From NCBI GenBank assembly GCA_002914845.1, contig JXTC01000011.1:1808854-1872853 (forward strand): DNA of 64,000 nucleotides, given 5' to 3'. Position numbers and translations under genes: made by a program. The first letter of the stretch is position 1. Every line of letters starts with the position of its first letter. The notes beneath the pieces are model-generated. The model was given only the letters and a program-made list of their open reading frames with translations. It was not told the origin of the DNA and ran no database searches. Of this stretch, positions 12,217-23,209 are shown in pieces. The stretch is from Trema orientale (Eukaryota > Streptophyta > Magnoliopsida > Rosales > Cannabaceae).

Positions 12217-13080
12217 CTACTGATATCTACGGGCCTTTGAATATTCAAGCTCGAGGAGGTTTTGAATACTTTATTACGTTTACGGATGATTATTCTAGAT
12301 TTGGTTATATTTACCTAATGCAACGCAAATCGGATTCTTTTGAAAAGTTCAGAGAATTCAAAGCTGAAACTGAAAAGCAATTAGGAAAGAACATAAAGAT
12401 CCTTCGATCTGATCGAGGTGGTGAATACCTCTCTGGGGAATTCTCTGAATGTCTCACAGACAATGGGATCCTATCCCAACTCACAGCACCTGGTACGCCT
12501 CAACTAAATGGTATTGCTGAAAGAAAAAATAGGACACTTTTGGATATGGTTAGGTCGATGCTCAGTTATTCATAGTTACCTGCATCTTTTTGGGGTTATA
12601 TTTGAGAAACTGCTATGTACCTCCTGAATAAAGTTCCTTCTAAATTAGTACCTAAGACTCCATTTGAACTATGGAAAGGACATAAACCTAGTTTGCGTTA
12701 TATCCATATTTAGGGTTGTCCAGCATACGTGCTCAAAGGGAAAACGACTAAGTTAGAATCACGTTCTGAACTATGTCTATTTGTAGGTTACCCAAAAGGA
12801 ATAAGAGGGTATTATTTCTATAGTACTAAAGAAAAGAAAGTGTTTGTGAGTACAAATGCTACTTTCTTGGAAGAAAACTATATGAAAGATTTCAAGCCCA
12901 AAAGTAAGTTAGTTCTAGAAGAATTAACTGATGATTTTATCAGCCCATCTATAGAAGATAAGATAGAGAAAGCACATAGAAAAGATAAATCACTTGAAAC
13001 TCAACAAATATCAGATTCTCATCGTAGTGGGAGAGTTGTGAGACAACCTGAAAGATACTTGGGAATAGGGGAGTCTTGTG
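12217..13080 (+). pseudogene. Integrase core of copia-2
   Basis: The catalytic D-D-E triad is visible: the first D in TDIYGPL (about 12217-12237), the second D in RSDRGGEYLSG (12411-12413), and E in GIAERKNRTL (12519-12521). In-frame stops at 12573 (TAG), near 12603 (TGA) and near 12711 (TAG) follow. The post-core region from 12729 (CLFVGYPKGIRGYYFYS) leads into the linker before the reverse transcriptase. Confidence 0.85.
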
Positions 13081-14140
13081 ACCAAGAATCTGATCTTTAC
13101 ACCTACAATGAGGCAATGGATGATGTTGATAAAGATCTCTGGCAAAAGGTAATGGAATCTGAAATAGAGTCCATGTACTCTTATAAAGTCTGGGAACTTG
13201 AAGATTCACCTGAAGGGATAAAACTCATTGGGTGTAAGTGGGTCTATAAGAGAAAGAGAGGAATAGACGGGAAAGTAGAGACTTTCGAGACAAGGTTATT
13301 TGCAAAGGGTTATACACAGAAAGAAGGTATCGATTATGAAGAAATCTTCTCTTGTAGCTATGATCAAGTCTATTCGCATACTCTTATCAATCGCTACATC
13401 TCTAGACTATGAGATATGGCAAATGGATGTCAAGACTGCATTCCTGAATGGCAATCTTGATGAACGTATCTATATGATATAACCAGAGGGATTCGTTAAA
13501 AAGGGTCAAGAAAGAAAAGTTTGTGAACTTAAGAGATCTATTTATGGACTCAAGCAAGTGTCTAGATCATGGAACATAAGATTTGATGACGCAATTAAGT
13601 CTTATGGTTTTGAACGAAACATAGATGAACCTTGTGTCTATAAAAGAATTCAGGATAATAAAGTGATTTTTCTGGTATTGTATATTGATGATATTCCAAT
13701 CATTGGGAATGATGTTAGATCGTTATCATCAGTGAAAGTCTGGTTAGCACAACAGTTTGATATGAAAGACTTAGGTGAAGCTTGTTATGTTCTAGGAATA
13801 CAGATTCTACGAGACAGAAAGAACAAACGCATAGCTTTATCACAAGCTTCATATATAGACCAAATACTGGTTAGGTTTGCAATGCAGAATTCCAAGAAAG
13901 GTTTAACACCCTTTCGTAAAGGAATTACTCTGTCTAATGAGAATTCTCCTAAGATAGAAGAAGAGAAAAAACAGATGAGAAATATTCCTTATGCTTCGGC
14001 AGTGGGAAGTCTTATGTATGCCATTCTTTGCACAAGACCAGATATTTGTTATGCTGTTGGGATTATAAGTCGTTACCAATCCAATCCAGGACCTGAACAT
14101 TGGGGTGTAGTCAAGCATATTCTTAAGTGTCTTCAGAGAA
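13081..14140 (+). pseudogene. Reverse transcriptase of copia-2
   Basis: The domain begins near the region with GCKWVYKRKRG (about 13230) and passes through a frameshift at about 13340-13360. It continues with MDVKTAFLNGNL (about 13423), a TAA at 13480-13482, YGLKQVSRSW (about 13545), and the catalytic YIDD at 13681-13692. The next segment holds MKDLGEACYVLGIQI. Gene order PR-IN-RT-RNase H defines Ty1/copia. Confidence 0.9.
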
Positions 14141-14667
14141 CTAGAAATCATATGCTTATATATTCAGGAGAAGATCTAACACTTGTTGGATATACTGATT
14201 CAGATTTTCAATCTGATAAAGACTCTAGAAGGTCAACATCTGGTTCAGTCTTTATCCTTAGTGGTGGAGCCATTATATAGAGGAGTATCAAGCAATCTTG
14301 TGTTGCAAATTCAATCATGGAGGCCGAATATGTGGCAGCTTCTGAAGCAGCTAAAGAGGCGGTCTGGCTTCGTAATTTCCTTATGGATCTCGAGGTAGTA
14401 ACTGGAGCACAGCAACCTATGACACTCTACTATGATAACAGTGGAGCAGTTGCTAACTTCAGAGAGCCCAGAAGCCGTAAGAGGGAAAAACATATAGAGA
14501 GGAAATATCATGTACTCAGAAAAATTGTTCAAAGAAGAGACGTGATAGTGAGTAAGATAGTGTCTGCAGAAAACCTTGTTGATCTTTTTACCAAATCTTT
14601 GGCTACTAAAGTATTTGAGGACCACCTAGAAGGAATGGGACTACGTGATATGTCACATATGCTTTAA
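14141..14667 (+). pseudogene. RNase H and C-terminus of copia-2 polyprotein
   Basis: Motifs are GYTDSDFQSDKDSRRSTSG (about 14190), an in-frame TAG at 14278-14280, MEAEYVAASEAAKEAVWL (14317), LYYDNSGAV (about 14430) and the C-terminal NLVDLFTKSL (about 14573), all standard for copia RNase H. The frame ends at the TAA at 14665-14667, and a polypurine tract follows. Confidence 0.9.
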
Positions 14668-14683
14668 AGGCCAAGTGGAAGAT
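14666..14683 (+). other. Polypurine tract of copia-2
   Basis: AAAGGCCAAGTGGAAGAT abuts the TG of the 3' LTR. It is the presumed plus-strand priming site. Confidence 0.7.
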
Positions 14684-14825
14684 TGTTGGAATAATGTCCT
14701 ATAAAGAAGTTTATTATTTAGACATTATGAACAATATTTATTAGATTATTTAGTATCTATTTGTTATTAATAAATTCCATGTTATGAATTTCTATTTTAT
14801 TTATGCCCCATTGATATACATGTGA
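14684..14825 (+). repeat. 3' LTR of copia-2, first part
   Basis: Begins TGTTGGAATAATG and matches the 5' LTR from 7821 on. It is interrupted after TGTGA (14821-14825), which is the left target duplication of gypsy-3. Confidence 0.9.
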
Positions 14826-17727
14826 TGTAACAAGACCAATTAAGACCTGTTAATTTTTTTTTTTCAACACATCCATTTTATATAACAAAAATATGGAGAT
14901 GTTAATAAATATCCAACTTAAAAATATACTCGCGTTAAATTCCTCTTCCACAAACGCTTCATTTGTTCATAATATAATTATACAAAACGACTTCCAAAAT
15001 TCAAATAATAAAATTTGAGCCACTTTCAAAACATTTTCGTTTTTCCCACAGTCGGGCCATATGTATATTGCACGTTGACTGGTTCGCTCTTCACTGGCTA
15101 ACCTTGTTCTTTCCTTTACCTACAGCATGGAGCAACTATATAAGCATAATGCTTAGTAAGGCAGAACCGATTATACACCGAACTCCAAAATAGGCAAACT
15201 ATACAAAACTTAACACGGCATCTACAACGCACAACAAAGCTATAAAAACAAGCACAATAAGTGTGTCGATAATAACACACAGAAATGGATCCTCAACTCT
15301 TATCATTTTCTTATCCAGCATTGGGCGACTCATCACAAGCATCGCCAGTCTCGCTCAACAGTGACTCATCAGAAGCATTACTGGAGTGCATGTAACGACT
15401 CATCACAAGCATCGTTACCTTAATTCTGCTAGTGACTCATCACAAGCATCACTAAATGTGCATACAACGACTCATCATAAGCATCGTTATCACAATTTCA
15501 TTGTGCACATAACGACTCATCACAAGCATCGTTACCTTAACTCCGTTAGTGACTCATCACAAGCATCACTAACTATGCACGTAACGACTCATCACAAGCA
15601 TCGTNCACTAACTGTGCATGTAACGACTCATCACAAGCATCGTTACCATAATTCCATTGTGCACGTAACGACTCATCACAAGCATCGTTACCATAATTCC
15701 ATTGTGCACGTAACGACTCATCACAAGCATCGTTACCTCAACTCCGTTAGTGACTCATCACAAGCATCACTAACTGTGTACGTAACGACTCATCACATGC
15801 ATCGTTACCTTAATTCTGTTGTGCACGTAACGACTCATCACAAGTATCGTTACCTTAATTCCGTTAGTGACTCATCACAAGCATCACTAAATGTTCACGT
15901 AACGACTCATCACAAGCATCGTTACCTTAATTCTATTGTGCACATAACGACTCATCACAAGCATCGTTACCTTAATTCCGTTAGTGACTCATCACAAGCA
16001 TCACTAAATGTGCACGCAACAATTCACCACATGTATCAATTGGTAAGTGCATATATGTGCATTTGCATAAGTACTTTACTATGTGCTAACATAACATCTT
16101 AGCAACACAAAATCAACTTATCACGTACAATAAGCAAAGCACAGTAAATATATTTCTAGCATAACTTTTGCACCAGTAGATACTCAATGCTGTAGATAAA
16201 TAACTGCACTTACTCAATGCTGTAAATAAATTACTGTACTTACCTGAAAATAGTGTACCTCAAGCTTTAGTAAAACCATTCACACCAAAATCTCACGCAG
16301 AAACGTTCCTACTATAATACAATACAGTATCAAGATTAATTGGAGCTTTTTCCTAATTCCAAGTTTCCACTTAATTAAATATTAACACAATTATAATTAA
16401 ATACCTAACTTATCTCAGCCTTAAGTACAAAATACAGCTTAATTTCAGCCGTTGCTCTCAAATATAGTACTCAAGATGTACTAGGGGTTAAAATAAAATC
16501 AAACTTCAGTGTAAAACACTTAAAACGATCATTTTCTAGATCAGAAATAGTCAAAATAACCCCAGAAGCCAACCCCTGCTCAACGAGTTGATTTAGGCAT
16601 TAAAAACAGATTCTAGTCGACCACATTAAAATCTGGTCGACCAAAAACTGCTCCAGAGACGAGACTCTATTCTTCTGAAAGAGACAAAAATGTATCTTTG
16701 AAAAATCACAGAAAATCAAATCCACCTCAGAATTTTACAAATAAGGTCAATTTGGAAAGAGCTAGATGTCTACTAGGACATATTAAAATTTCAGCTCATT
16801 TGGATAAGGTAAGGGTACGAAATAGCCCAAAAACTGCTCAGTGAAAAACCAGAAATTCCTGATTTCGATTTTTTTTGCCAAAACTCCAAATCAATTATAC
16901 AAACCAATCCGAAATGCATTTTCACAGGTTCTATAACAAGAATAAGATTAAAAAGATCCTTATAACACATCCCATCACCGTTACTATGATTACTCACATG
17001 GATATCAATATTCAAACTAGGAACGTATTCTAAAACAAGAACATTCAGATTTTTAAACTTTGAGAGAAAACAAACCAATAATTACCTAGAAGCTTTAGCA
17101 CCCTAAAACTTCAGGAATCTTCAAGCATCAGTGACACCAGAGTCTTTGAAATCCTTAGCTTGGAACATGCAATAAGAAACTCTCACACTCTTGTGCTGGT
17201 GACAAAAGAAACCGGGAAGGACAACAACAGAGAGAGAATGAAGAGTGAAGAGGAGAGTTCTGAGAGAAAGAGGGAGATAGGAGTTTGGTTTGATATGTAT
17301 CAGATTACAAATCAACATCAATTCTCTTACTCACCAAAGAGGTGTCACAAACACATTCACCTGTAGGACAACTGTCCCCAGCGTGTTCTAAACTGAGCTA
17401 AACTAACTTCAGTTTTGCAAGATAGTCCCTGTTTTGAACATTGTTTCGATTATGCTCTTGCAATCTTTGTAATTTTTCCACACTTCAAATATTCTCAACA
17501 AAAACACCCCCAACACCCTAGAGCCGAAAATAGCTAATAAAATAAAATTCAATTGCCAACACTAAGCTCCAATTAAATCTATATAACAATTAATTCACAG
17601 AATTAACCTCGTGAATTATGTGCGCAAGATTTAATAATATAATAGAATCTTTTTCGTATTTCTCATTCCACTTTAATACACACAAAAGAAATACAATAAT
17701 ATTGCTCACAAAAATTAGGGGGTTACA
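14826..17727 (-). repeat. 3' LTR (left copy) of gypsy-3, 2902 bp
   Basis: Matches 20408-23209 throughout. It lacks about 45 bp at its outer edge that the right copy has, starting TGTAACAAGACC instead of TGTAATGCCCTCC, but has a longer hairpin array. The inner end GTTACA gives a TGTAAC start in element sense. Confidence 0.92.
15323..16042. repeat. Array of about 18 short hairpin units in the gypsy-3 left LTR
   Basis: Units of about 30-40 bp each have a 13-base loop CTCATCACAAGCA bounded by complementary arms. The main arm pairs are GTAACGA/TCGTTAC and TTAGTGA/TCACTAA, with GGCGA/TCGCC and CAGTGA/TTACTG at the start and CAATT/AATTG at the degenerate end. Arms change together while the loop stays constant. 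A single N lies at 15605, at a break in the unit phase, so the copy number in the assembly may be wrong. The long open frame across it is a by-product of the repeat. Confidence 0.93.
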
Positions 17728-17741
17728 ATTCCCTACAACTT
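17728..17741 (-). other. Polypurine tract of gypsy-3
   Basis: On the minus strand AAGTTGTAGGGAAT lies directly before the TGTAAC of the LTR. The upstream minus-strand TTTCGAGGACGAAAC is the usual ending of plant chromovirus pol. Confidence 0.7.
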
Positions 17742-17744
17742 AAA

Positions 17745-18525
17745 AAAAGTTTCGTCCTCGAAACTTAAAACAAATTCGGGTACTTTTTCCACATTTCCTC
17801 TTCTAACTCCTAAGTGGCTTCTTCCACAGCATGATTCTACCATAGAACTTTGATAAGAAGAATTGCCTCGTTTCAGAGTTCTTCATCTTTTCTCTGGGCA
17901 CCTCTTCAAACAATAACCTTAGATCAACGTCCAAAGACTCAAAACTAAACACATGAGAGGAATCAAACAAATTCTTCCACAACACAAACACATGGAACAC
18001 ACCATGTATCCTAGATATGGCTGGGGGAAGGGCTAGTCGGTAGACCATCTCATTGACTCGTTCAATTATTTTGAAAGGCTCAATATATCTAGAGCTTAAT
18101 TTACCCTTCTTGCCAAAACTCACTATTCCCTACATTAGTGCTACCTTCAAAAACACCATATCCCCAGCTTCAAATTCCAACGGTCATTGTCGCTTATCAA
18201 CATACCTCTTCTGTCGATCAATCGAAGCCCTCAACCTCATTTTAATCTTTTAATAGCTTCAGTCACTTGGTCCACTAATTTTGAACCTAAATATCTTCTT
18301 TCTCCAGCCTCACTAATGAATTGATGATCGACACTTATGACCACATAGCACTTCATACGGGGACATTTTGATAGATTCCTGGTAATTATTATTATAAGAA
18401 AACTCGACTAGTGGAAGATATAGATTCCATGGTCCTGAAAAATCTATCACACAAGCCCTCAACATATCTTCTAGGGTTTGGATAGTTCACTCACTGTGAC
18501 CATCGATTTGGGGATGCGCAATTAT
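17745..18525 (-). pseudogene. Integrase C-terminal part of gypsy-3
   Basis: Minus-strand sense begins near 18520 with the glutamate-containing stretch like [15 protein letters not shown], interrupted by stops. It passes through a region matching the integrase C-terminal fold, and reaches FGKKGKLSSRYIEPFKII (minus-strand frame 18123-17803) and ALPPAISRIHGVFHVF. These equal the family motifs FGKKGKLSPRYIGPFKI and ALPPxLSxVHxVFHVS also present in gypsy-1 at 32200-32340. The two catalytic aspartates of the core are deleted. Confidence 0.8.
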
Positions 18526-18539
18526 ACAAGATATTTATT

Positions 18540-18800
18540 CCACTCAGGAATCTCTAACAGTTACAACAATCCTGCTAGTCTTTGGTGTTCAGTCTTAACT
18601 TGCTGACACGTTAATGCACAATGTCCCTTTTCATACCTAGTCACCAAAAAAAAATGATGTTTCAAATCTACATACATCTTCGTAGTTCTTGGATGGATCA
18701 AATATGGAGTATTATGGGCTTCGCACAAGATTTGCTGCTTGATTTCAGAATCATCTGGCACACAAATCTACCCTTTCTACATCAATACTCCATCAATGAC
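18540..18800 (-). pseudogene. Integrase H2C2 zinc domain of gypsy-3
   Basis: The minus-strand frame 18761-18561 contains EAHNTPYLIHPRTTKMY and LTCQQVKTEHQRLAG, the histidine pair and the second cysteine of the gypsy integrase zinc finger. The first cysteine of the pair is retained in GHCALTC. It follows gag almost directly, so the whole PR-RT-RNase H block (about 2 kb in relatives) is missing. Confidence 0.8.
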
Positions 18801-19482
18801 ATATTTCCTCGTCCCTCATTTACCTTATGGTCTACTATCACCTCGCTATAGTACTAATTGTTGAACTCAACAAAAAATTTAGTCCAACTCATTCTCACTA
18901 CTTCTTGGGATCTCTTCACAACATCCCACTAATTTCTAGCATCATTCCTTAGCATATATACAACACATGCTACTTTCTCTGTCTCCTCAATTTGGATAAA
19001 TTCGAAGATATTTTCTAGTATGCTAAACCATTCTTCAGCTACAAAGGGATTAATAGTTCCCTCGAAAAAATTGGCGGATTCTTCTTCATAAATCTTTCCA
19101 ATGCTGGCTTCATTGTCCTGGGTTCACTAGGTACCCCAGCTAGTGGTTGTAATGGTGGTGGTTGTCGCTCTGCTTGCAGTGGTTCTGCCACTGGTGGTGG
19201 TGGCATTCCTTGTTCGGCCGCAGGTGGAGGTTGCACCGGGTCTCCCTGTCTAGTAGGAATTCGCCGCATAAGAGTTTCGAACATTTCATTCTACCTGCGA
19301 GCATTCGCTTCTTCTCTAACTCTGGCATCCTCCACTTGTTTCCGTAATGATTCAACTTGTTCTTAAACCATTTGACGTAGCTCAGCTACTTCATTAGCGG
19401 TTGCCATCACAAGCTGATTAACCTCAGCTCGGGAACCTTCTGCCTGAGCTTGACTCCTCGTCATAGCCCTACGAGGTGGCAT
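18801..19482 (-). pseudogene. gag N-terminal part of gypsy-3
   Basis: The minus-strand ATG at 19482 starts MPPRRAMTRSQAQAEGSRAE, the typical start of plant chromovirus gag. A coiled-coil-like stretch (EVAELRQMV, then a stop, then EQVESLRKQVEDAR) and a proline-rich linker (QPPPAAEQGMPPPP) follow. The retrotransposon-gag core begins FMKKNPPIF and continues AEEWFSMLENIFEFIQI, with one frameshift and a TGG-to-TAG stop. The nucleocapsid knuckle is lost in the deletion to integrase. Confidence 0.8.
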
Positions 19483-19717
19483 CGTATTCTATATGGGGTT
19501 TTGTGCGTGTTTATTTGTATAAACAAAAATGCATAAATAGAACTTGCAACGCAACATTCTAACAAAGACCCAAGCTACCACTCTTCAATACACACAAGCA
19601 CTATATACAATACTGAGCACTTATGATATATAACAAAATTAAGTGCTACCACCTTAGATTATATACATAAGGGTACACATCAACAAAACTAGATTAATAC
19701 CCCTAGTGTTCATGAGT

Positions 19718-20262
19718 TATTTCTTAACTAGTTTCATTTTCTCCTGAATCTTCCTTAAGATTTTCCTCTGGATCCTCTTCAGGATCTTCCTCCGAATCAT
19801 CGTCATCAAATACTTCCTCCTCTGAAGCATCAGTATCATCAGCATTCAAGGTCCTAACCTGACCCTCCCATGCAAAAATAGCAAAGTTTGGCCTAAAAGT
19901 TCTTTCAAGGGAAAGCATGAACTGATCTCATTTACGAAATATAGGATTTGCACATTTCCATCAAACCAGTAGGACGCATCTCCTATCAAACCATTGGGAA
20001 GTATCTTCTCTTAAGTATAAGCGAGCTATGTCTAACTTAAGAGGCCTCAGTACAACTGCCATTTTGAAAATCTTACTCATAAGACAAGTCCAATAAAACA
20101 CATACATTGATTGGGTTCCATATAAAAAAGGAGGCCCATAATTCCCTCTTGCCTCATATAAACGGCTATCTCATCAGGAGTGTATACCACATTATTATTC
20201 ACCCTTAGCTCAAACCTTAGGGAATAATCAATCCTTCCCTCATTTGACATATCCATCATAAA
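19718..20262 (-). pseudogene. Extra acidic ORF between PBS and gag of gypsy-3
   Basis: Two minus-strand frames (20259-20077 and 19918-19724) look like pieces of one broken gene. The first, MMDMSNEGRIDYSLRFELRV, includes EIAVYMRQEGIMGLLFYMEP. The second ends in an acidic tail with DDDDSEEDPEEDPEE and closes 240 bases before the gag ATG. I do not recognise it. The acidic tail, position and frameshift decay suggest a former leader-encoded protein rather than random sequence, but no family could be named. Confidence 0.45.
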
Positions 20263-20392
20263 TCAACAAAATTTCACACTTATAGTAGGGTTTGCATAAA
20301 ACTAGCTTAAACACTTTATACTTACAGTGAGCGGAGTCCCCGTCATCGTGTAATGTACATATAGTTTTGTCTACAGAAAAGGCTCAACTCCA

Positions 20393-20404
20393 GCTCTGAT
20401 ACCA
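20393..20404 (-). promoter_or_regulatory. Primer binding site of gypsy-3
   Basis: The minus strand reads TGGTATCAGAGC, separated by three bases from the LTR end at 20408. This fixes the element's orientation. Confidence 0.9.
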
Positions 20405-20407
20405 TTT

Positions 20408-23209
20408 TGTAATGCCCTCCATGTTAAAATTATTATTTTGTAACACTTTTCCCATAACAAGGCCAATTAAGGACCTGTTAATTTTTTTTTTCAACAAATC
20501 CATTTTATATAACAAAAATATGGAGATGTTAATAAATATCCAACTTAAAAATACACTCGCGTTAAATTCTTCTTCCACAAACGCTCCATTTGTTCACAAT
20601 ATAATTATACAAAACGACTTCCAAAATTCAAATAATAAAATTTAAGCCACTTTCAAAATATTTTCATTTTTCCCACAGTCGGGCCATATGTACATTGCAC
20701 GTTGACTGGTTCACTCTTCACTGGCTAACCTTGTTCTTTCCTTTACCTACCGCATGGAGCAACTATATAAGCATAACGCTTAGTAAGGCAGAACCGATTA
20801 TACACCGAACTCCAAAATAGGCAAACTATACAAAACTTAATACGGCATCCACAACGCACAACAAAGCTATAAAAACAAGCACAACAAGTGTGTCGACAAT
20901 AACACACAGAAATGGGTCATCAACTCTTATTATTCTCTTATCCAACATTGGGCGACTCATCACAAGCATCGCCAGTCTCGCTCAGCAGTGACTCATCCGA
21001 AGCATCACTGGAGTGCACGTAACGACTCATCACAAGCATCGTTACCTTAATTCCGCTAATGACTCATCACAAGCATCACTAAATGTGCATACAATGACTC
21101 ATCACAAGCATCGTTACCATAATTTCATTGTGCACGTAACGACTCATCACAAGCATCGTTACCTTAACTCTGTTAGTGACTCATCACAAGCATCACTAAC
21201 TGTGCACGTAACGACTCATCACAAGCATCGTTACCTTAACTCCGTTAGTGACTCATCACAAGTATCACTAACTGTGCATGCAACGACTCATCACAAGCAT
21301 CGTTACCTTAACTCCGTTAGTGACTCATCATAAGCATCACTAACTGTGCACGTAACGACTCATCATAAGCATCGTTACCATAATTTCATTGTGCATNCGT
21401 AACGACTCATCACAAGTATCGTTACCTTAATTCCGTTAGTGACTCATCACAAGCATCACTAAATGTGCATGCAACAATTCACCACATGTATCAATTGGTA
21501 AGTGCATATACGTGCATTTGCATAAGTACTTTACTATGTGCTAATATAACATCTTAGCAACACAAAATCAACTTATCACGTACAATAAGAAAAGCACAGT
21601 AAATACATTTCTAGCACAACTTTTGCACTACTAGATACTCAATGCTGTAGATAAATAACTGCACTTACTCAATGCTGTAAACAAATCACTGCACTTACCT
21701 GAAAATGGTGTACCTCAAGCTTTAGTAAAACCGTTCACACCAAAATCTCACGTAGAAATGTTCCTACTATAACACAATACGGTATCAAGATTAATTGGGG
21801 CCTTTCCCTAATTCCAAGTTTCCACTTAATTAAATATTAACACTATTATAATTAAATACCTAACTTATCTCAGCCTTAATTACAAAATACAGCTTAATTT
21901 CATTCGTTGTTCTCAAATATAGTACTCAAGGTATACTAGGGGTTAAAATAAAATCAAACTTCAGTGTAAAACACTTAAAACGATCATTTTCTGGATCAGA
22001 AATAGTTTGGTCGACCAGGGTTGGTCGACCAAAATAACCCCAGAAGCCAACCCCTATTCAACGAGTTGATTTAGGCATTAAAAGTAGATTCTGGTCGATC
22101 GCATTATAATCTGGTCGACCAAAAATAGCTCCAGAGACGAGACTCTGTTTTGCTGACAGGGACGAAAACATATCTTCGAAAAATCACAGAAAATCAAATC
22201 CTCCTCATAATTTTACAAATAAGGTCATTTTCGAAAGAGCTAGATGTCTACTACGACATATTAAAATTTCAGCTCATTTGGATAAGGTTAAGGATACGAA
22301 ATAGCCCAAAAACAGAAATCGCTCAGTGAAAAACCAGAAATTCCTGATTTCGATTTTTTTTGCCAAAACTCCAAATCAATTATACAAACCAATCCGAAAT
22401 GCATTTTCACAGGTTTTATAACAAGAATATGAACAAAAAGATCGTTATAACACATCCCATCACCGTTACTATGATTACTCACATGGATATCAATATTCAA
22501 ACTAGGAACGTATTCGAAAATAAGAACATTCAGATTTTTAAACTTTGAGAGAAAACAAACCAATAATTACCTAGAAGCTTTAGCACCCTAAAACTTCAGG
22601 AATCTTCAAGCATCAGTGACACCAGAGTCTTTGAAACCCTTAGCTTGGAACATGCAATAAGAAACTCTCACACCCTTGTGCTGGTGACAAAAGAAAACGG
22701 GAAGGACAACAGAGAGAGAATGAAGAGTGAAGAGGGGAGTTCTGAGGGAAAGAGGGAGATAGGAGTTTGGTTTGATACGTATCAGATTACAAATCAACAT
22801 CAATTCTCTTACTCACCAAAGAGGTGTCACAAACACATTCACCTATAGGACAACTGTCCCCAACGTGTTCTAAACTGAGCTAAACTAACTTCAGTTTTGC
22901 AAGATAGCCCCTGTTTTGAACATTGTTTCGATTATGCTCTTGCAATCTTTGTAATTTTTCCACACTTCAAATATTTTCAACAAAAACACCCCTAACACCT
23001 TAGAGCCCAAAATAGCTAATAAAATAAAATTCAATTGCCAACACTAAGCTCCAATTAAATCTATATAATAATTAATTCACGGAATTAACCTCGTGAATTA
23101 TGTGCGCAAGATTTAATAATATAAAACAATCTTTATTGTATTTCTCATTCCACTTTAATACACACAAAAGAAATACAATAATGTTGCTCACAAAAATTAG
23201 GAGGTTACA
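20408..23209 (-). repeat. 5' LTR (right copy) of gypsy-3, 2802 bp
   Basis: Starts on the plus strand with TGTAATGCCCTCC and ends GAGGTTACA, followed by the TGTGA duplication. It has the same content as the left LTR but a shorter hairpin array. A block with GGTCGACCAGGGTTGGTCGA near 22010 is absent from the left copy at the corresponding place (about 16550). Confidence 0.92.
20950..21498. repeat. Array of about 14 hairpin units in the gypsy-3 right LTR
   Basis: Same unit types as the left array with fewer copies (about 549 bp against 720 bp). The second unit here pairs perfectly (CAGTGA/TCACTG) where the left copy has a G-T wobble. An N at 21397 interrupts it, so this array may also be misassembled. 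Confidence 0.92.

Larger units (their letters stand above)
14826..23209 (-). mobile_element. Deleted chromovirus-like Ty3/gypsy element (gypsy-3), minus strand, inside copia-2 3' LTR
   Basis: Two direct copies of a 2.8-2.9-kb LTR flank a 2.68-kb internal region. Reading the minus strand gives PBS, an acidic leader ORF, partial gag, integrase zinc domain, integrase C-terminal parts and a polypurine tract. The target duplication TGTGA is exact (14821-14825 and 23210-23214), and the copia-2 LTR resumes beyond it. Protease, reverse transcriptase and RNase H are absent, so the copy depends on partners. The matrix-like order and integrase tail resemble the chromovirus gypsy-1 in this window. Confidence 0.92.

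Noticed and set aside
15323..16042. CRISPR-like array
   Set aside because: Repeats are interleaved and imperfect, and the spacers are themselves repeated. The array lies in a plant LTR and is duplicated in the partner LTR.
15386..16102. 238-codon open frame full of THHKHRY repeats (and its counterpart at 21013-21333)
   Set aside because: It is a translation of the hairpin minisatellite. The repeat lies in an LTR, and the element is on the other strand. Unit lengths and the N break the frame, and there is no start context or homologue.
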